From Lachnospiraceae bacterium (GTDB taxonomy: Bacteria > Bacillota > Clostridia > Lachnospirales > Lachnospiraceae): DNA of 7,510 nucleotides. Location: assembly GCA_016301965.1 (NCBI GenBank), contig JAEDOO010000092.1, positions 1 to 7,510 on the forward strand, given 5' to 3'. The notes beneath the pieces are model-generated. The model worked only from the letters and a program-made list of their open reading frames with translations, searched no databases and was not told the DNA's origin. Positions 5,796-7,510 of this stretch are shown piece by piece. Within the stretch, counting starts at the first letter, position 1, and the number at the start of each line of letters is the position of its first letter. A program made the position numbers and the translations under genes.

Positions 5796-5855
5796 TCCTT
5801 CACCGGGCAGCGAACTTCTGCGACGAATGCATGGCAGATGCTGTCCGGTAGGGGA
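5796..5855 (+). other. Long imperfect hairpin in the kdgK 3' UTR
   Basis: ACCGGGCAGC (5802-5811) pairs along its full length with GCTGTCCGGT (5840-5849), with a single G-U wobble. Inside, TCTGC (5817-5821) pairs with GCAGA (5834-5838). A 5-bp outer stem (5796-5800 with 5851-5855, two G-U pairs) extends it past one mismatch. The 12-base apical loop contains the self-complementary ATGCAT (5827-5832), which could allow loop-loop contact. A second small hairpin (5751-5775) covers the kdgK stop codon. No promoter is evident directly upstream, so it is probably part of the operon's 3' UTR. Together with the terminator at 5907 it could release a small RNA by processing. Confidence 0.5.
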
Positions 5856-5906
5856 TCCAACTGTCGGAGTCCTGAAACTACCAAAAAATGTCTTTCCTAT
5901 AAAGTG

Positions 5907-5945
5907 AAAAAAGGCAGGGGGAATTTTCCTCTGTCTTTTTTCTTT
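5907..5945 (+). terminator. Strong bidirectional intrinsic terminator
   Basis: A run of A (5907-5912) followed by GGCAGGGGGAA pairs with TTTTCCTCTGTC followed by six T (5936-5941), giving a long stem with three G-U pairs. It ends transcripts of the eda-kdgK operon about 145 bases past kdgK. Because the stem is flanked by A-run and T-run, it works equally well on the minus strand for the merR-type gene coming from the right. Confidence 0.85.
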
Positions 5946-5983
5946 ATCCAACTTATATTTCCTGATCTGACCGGCAAATTTTT

Positions 5984-6017
5984 CGGGCCCCGCCGGCAGC
6001 TTTACCGGCAGAGCCCG
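5984..6017 (-). terminator. G/C-rich hairpin just after the MerR regulator gene
   Basis: CGGGC (5984-5988) pairs with GCCCG (6013-6017) and GCCGG (5992-5996) with CCGGC (6005-6009), with a 3x3 internal loop between and an 8-base apical loop. It begins 5 bases past the stop of the MerR gene. On the minus strand it is followed by A-rich bases, not a T-run, so it more likely protects the 3' end while the terminator at 5907-5945 stops transcription. Confidence 0.5.
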
Positions 6018-6022
6018 TGTCA

Positions 6023-6841
6023 TTATTGCTTCTTTACCGGATAGCAGACCTCGGTCACAAATTCATCGGGATTATTCGTCTCGTGAGGACTCACGTGATA
6101 AATATTGAACGCCGGTCCGTCGAATTCATACCCGTTGTCCGTCACCCAGCTCGCCACTGCGGCCATAATATCGTTCATCTGATCGTAAGAACCTTTGCAT
6201 ACGGCAGAAGCTACCGTAACCTCCGGCAATGTCTTAAATTTTACATGTTCCGTGTCTGGGTATTTTCCCTTCACCGTCTTTTGCGCTTCCACATCCACGT
6301 CGGCTTCCCGATATTCCTTATCATGAAATACCACACAACAATAACAGGGATCGTCCGGCACCAGCTTAAGGGGCGCAGTTTCACTGACCAGCACGCTCCA
6401 GAGCATGCCTTCCTGATCATAACTGGGCAAATGCATCCGCAAAGTAGCCGCATACCGTTCAGGGAATGTCTTCAGACTTACATCGTATTTCATTATTTCA
6501 TCATCCTTTCTCAGCCTTTCCAGGGCTGTGTCCAGAAGCCGTAAACGATACTCTGTCTGTCCGGCGAGCTCCAAAAGCTCCGCTTTTCTGACCCTCAGCT
6601 GCTGTTCCAGCATTTCTCTGTCTCCACCATAGGCCATTATTTCCCGGATAGCTGAGAGGCCAAATCCCATCTCCTTCAGCGACGCTATCTTTGCCACAAT
6701 GGGCAGCTGACTCTCTCCGTAATATCGGTATCCCGTATCCGGATCTACCTTTATGGGACTGAGCAGGCCTATCTCATCGTAATGCCGAAGCATACGTATA
6801 CTGACTCTGGACAATTTTGAAAAATCTCCTATTTTTAACAT
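6023..6841 (-). CDS. MerR-family regulator with GyrI/BmrR-like ligand-binding domain
   Basis: This is a 272-residue transcription activator of the BmrR type. The N-terminal MerR DNA-binding domain spans residues 1-70, including IGDFSKLSRVSIRMLRHYD and the wing DPDTGYRYY (34-41). A dimerisation coiled coil spans about 75-115. The C-terminal GyrI-like domain (about 118-272) binds amphipathic or cationic small molecules in characterised relatives. Its closing strand VTEVCYPV (262-269) carries Glu264, at the place of the acidic ligand-pocket residue in BmrR (by eye). TGGAGGAAATC precedes the ATG. The gene has its own promoter with a 19-bp spacer, pointing to autoregulation by DNA twisting. No efflux pump is adjacent within the window, so other targets are unknown. 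Confidence 0.9.
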   Translation of the reverse strand: MLKIGDFSKLSRVSIRMLRHYDEIGLLSPIKVDPDTGYRYYGESQLPIVAKIASLKEMGFGLSAIREIMAYGGDREMLEQQLRVRKAELLELAGQTEYRLRLLDTALERLRKDDEIMKYDVSLKTFPERYAATLRMHLPSYDQEGMLWSVLVSETAPLKLVPDDPCYCCVVFHDKEYREADVDVEAQKTVKGKYPDTEHVKFKTLPEVTVASAVCKGSYDQMNDIMAAVASWVTDNGYEFDGPAFNIYHVSPHETNNPDEFVTEVCYPVKKQ

Positions 6842-6880
6842 GATTTCCTCCAGATCTGTTGGTTTTTCGAGCTCAAGAGT

Positions 6881-6911
6881 ATTGTAAAGCCTGCCATTGT
6901 GGGAGAGTCAA
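6881..6911 (-). promoter_or_regulatory. MerR-type promoter with 19-bp spacer (autoregulation)
   Basis: On the minus strand TTGACT (6906-6911) and TACAAT (6881-6886) are separated by 19 bases instead of 17. This overlong spacer is the hallmark of promoters activated by MerR-family proteins. The spacer begins CTCCC and ends GGCAGGCTT around an imperfect dyad centred on CACAATG, where the regulator would bind. Transcription would start near 6874, about 33 bases before the regulator's ATG. Confidence 0.7.
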
Positions 6912-6922
6912 GAGGGATTTCA

Positions 6923-6953
6923 GTGAAAAACGGCGGGTTTTTCACCGCCGTTT
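6923..6953 (-). terminator. Intrinsic terminator of the charged hypothetical gene
   Basis: AAACGGCGG (6928-6936) pairs with CCGCCGTTT (6945-6953) around an 8-base loop. On the minus strand the stem runs into TTTTTCAC, directly after the stop codon of the gene at 6956. An alternative 9-bp pairing, GTGAAAAAC (6923-6931) with GTTTTTCAC (6937-6945), excludes the first, because the loop is complementary to the tail. Confidence 0.8.
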
Positions 6954-6955
6954 CT

Positions 6956-7510
6956 TTACTCCATTGCCTCATAAAACTTCTTCAATTTCTCCGCCAGCTG
7001 CGGATCCCGTTCTTTCAGCTGCAGGTACCATTCCTTTTGCAGCTGCCGCATGTGTGCGTATTCCTCCGGGTTTCTCTGTTTCATGCGCATGCGCAGCAGA
7101 TGGCGGTGTTCGATCAGACGCTCGATCACATGGGGATCGATCTCCTGCAGATATTTTTCTGCCTGAGCCTTTCTCTGTTCAATACGCTCCTCCAGCCGTT
7201 TTGCCTGCTCCGGCGTAATGATGCCTTTCTGACTCATCTGTTCCAGTCTGAGTTCCAGATGCTCCATCAGCTCATCCTCATCCACAGGACTCAAACTGCC
7301 CCAATGGGTATGCAGATGTTTATCTTCCAGAATCTCTGGCTGTTTCACCAGTTCATCGGCAGCCTCCTCGGCAAATTTCTGCAGATAGGCTTCCGCTTCC
7401 GCGCCGAAGGCCCACTCAAACTCCGCCAGAGCCAGGTCTGTCTCCGGAAATGCGAAAGGTAACGTGTTCAATGCAGGATTTTTATCCACCAGCGTATAGG
7501 GTTTCTCGAT
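6956..7510 (-). CDS. Hypothetical charged helical protein (5' end outside window)
   Basis: The frame is open from the window edge to the stop at 6956, giving 184 visible residues; the true start lies to the right of the window. I do not recognise the family. The visible part is very rich in Glu, Lys, Arg, Gln and Leu, with long predicted helices and likely coiled coil, for example in EQAKRLEERIEQRKAQAEKYL (split by eye) and the C-terminal LKERDPQLAEKLKKFYEAME. There is no signal peptide or membrane segment in this part, and no Cys is seen. A GTG at 7489 is an internal possible start but lacks a convincing ribosome site, and the preceding residues IEKPYTLV read naturally into it. It ends at its own terminator, so it is transcribed separately from the MerR gene. 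Confidence 0.7.
   Translation of the reverse strand: MEKPYTLVDKNPALNTLPFAFPETDLALAEFEWAFGAEAEAYLQKFAEEAADELVKQPEILEDKHLHTHWGSLSPVDEDELMEHLELRLEQMSQKGIITPEQAKRLEERIEQRKAQAEKYLQEIDPHVIERLIEHRHLLRMRMKQRNPEEYAHMRQLQKEWYLQLKERDPQLAEKLKKFYEAME

Noticed and set aside
5796..5855. tRNA or known riboswitch
   Set aside because: It is a single long hairpin with no cloverleaf, and it lies after the operon rather than in front of a gene.
5661..6023. Minus-strand frame crossing the kdgK end and 3' UTR
   Set aside because: It runs through a bidirectional terminator and hairpins, has no recognisable motif, and overlaps kdgK.

Overview
This window looks like chromosomal DNA from a low-to-mid G+C Firmicute, most likely a gut Clostridia/Lachnospiraceae-type organism. 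The evidence is strong AGGAGG-type ribosome binding sites, sigma-A promoters (TTGACA/TATAAT), U-tailed intrinsic terminators and the protein families present. The genus assignment is inference; no rRNA or marker gene is present.

Layout, left to right. (1) 1-234 is non-coding, with an 11-bp inverted repeat and a terminator. (2) 235-528 (-) is a small GNAT acetyltransferase of the short YjdJ-like type. (3) 529-955 is a degenerate tandem array of about 61-bp units that abuts the acetyltransferase start codon. This is the least explained part of the window. (4) 1024-1890 (-) is an EamA/DMT transporter with its own near-consensus promoter. (5) 2028-3728 (-) is a two-gene operon: an IclR-family regulator followed by a ketopantoate-reductase-like dehydrogenase. 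(6) 3970-5763 (+) is the divergent operon of KDPG aldolase (eda) and a PfkB-type 2-keto-3-deoxygluconate kinase (kdgK). (7) 5764-6022 is non-coding: a long imperfect hairpin, a strong bidirectional terminator and a second hairpin. (8) 6023-6841 (-) is a MerR regulator with a BmrR/GyrI-like ligand domain, preceded by a promoter with a 19-bp spacer typical of MerR control. (9) 6956-7510 (-) is an unrecognised, highly charged helical protein, cut off by the window edge.

How the genes work together. KdgK phosphorylates 2-keto-3-deoxygluconate to KDPG, and Eda splits KDPG to pyruvate and glyceraldehyde-3-phosphate. This is the lower part of hexuronate/pectin catabolism. The divergent IclR regulator is the obvious candidate controller. 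A near-perfect palindrome with the IclR-type TGRAAC-TNA-GTTYCA layout lies just downstream of the predicted eda start site. The co-transcribed PanE-like reductase keeps the Rossmann fold and candidate Lys/Glu catalytic residues but seems to lack the usual active-site Asn residues, so it may act on another 2-keto acid linked to this pathway.

I see no CRISPR array, phage module, insertion sequence or tRNA. The most unusual signals are the 61-bp array fused to the acetyltransferase start, the diverged PanE-like enzyme in a KDG locus, and the structured 3' UTR behind kdgK.
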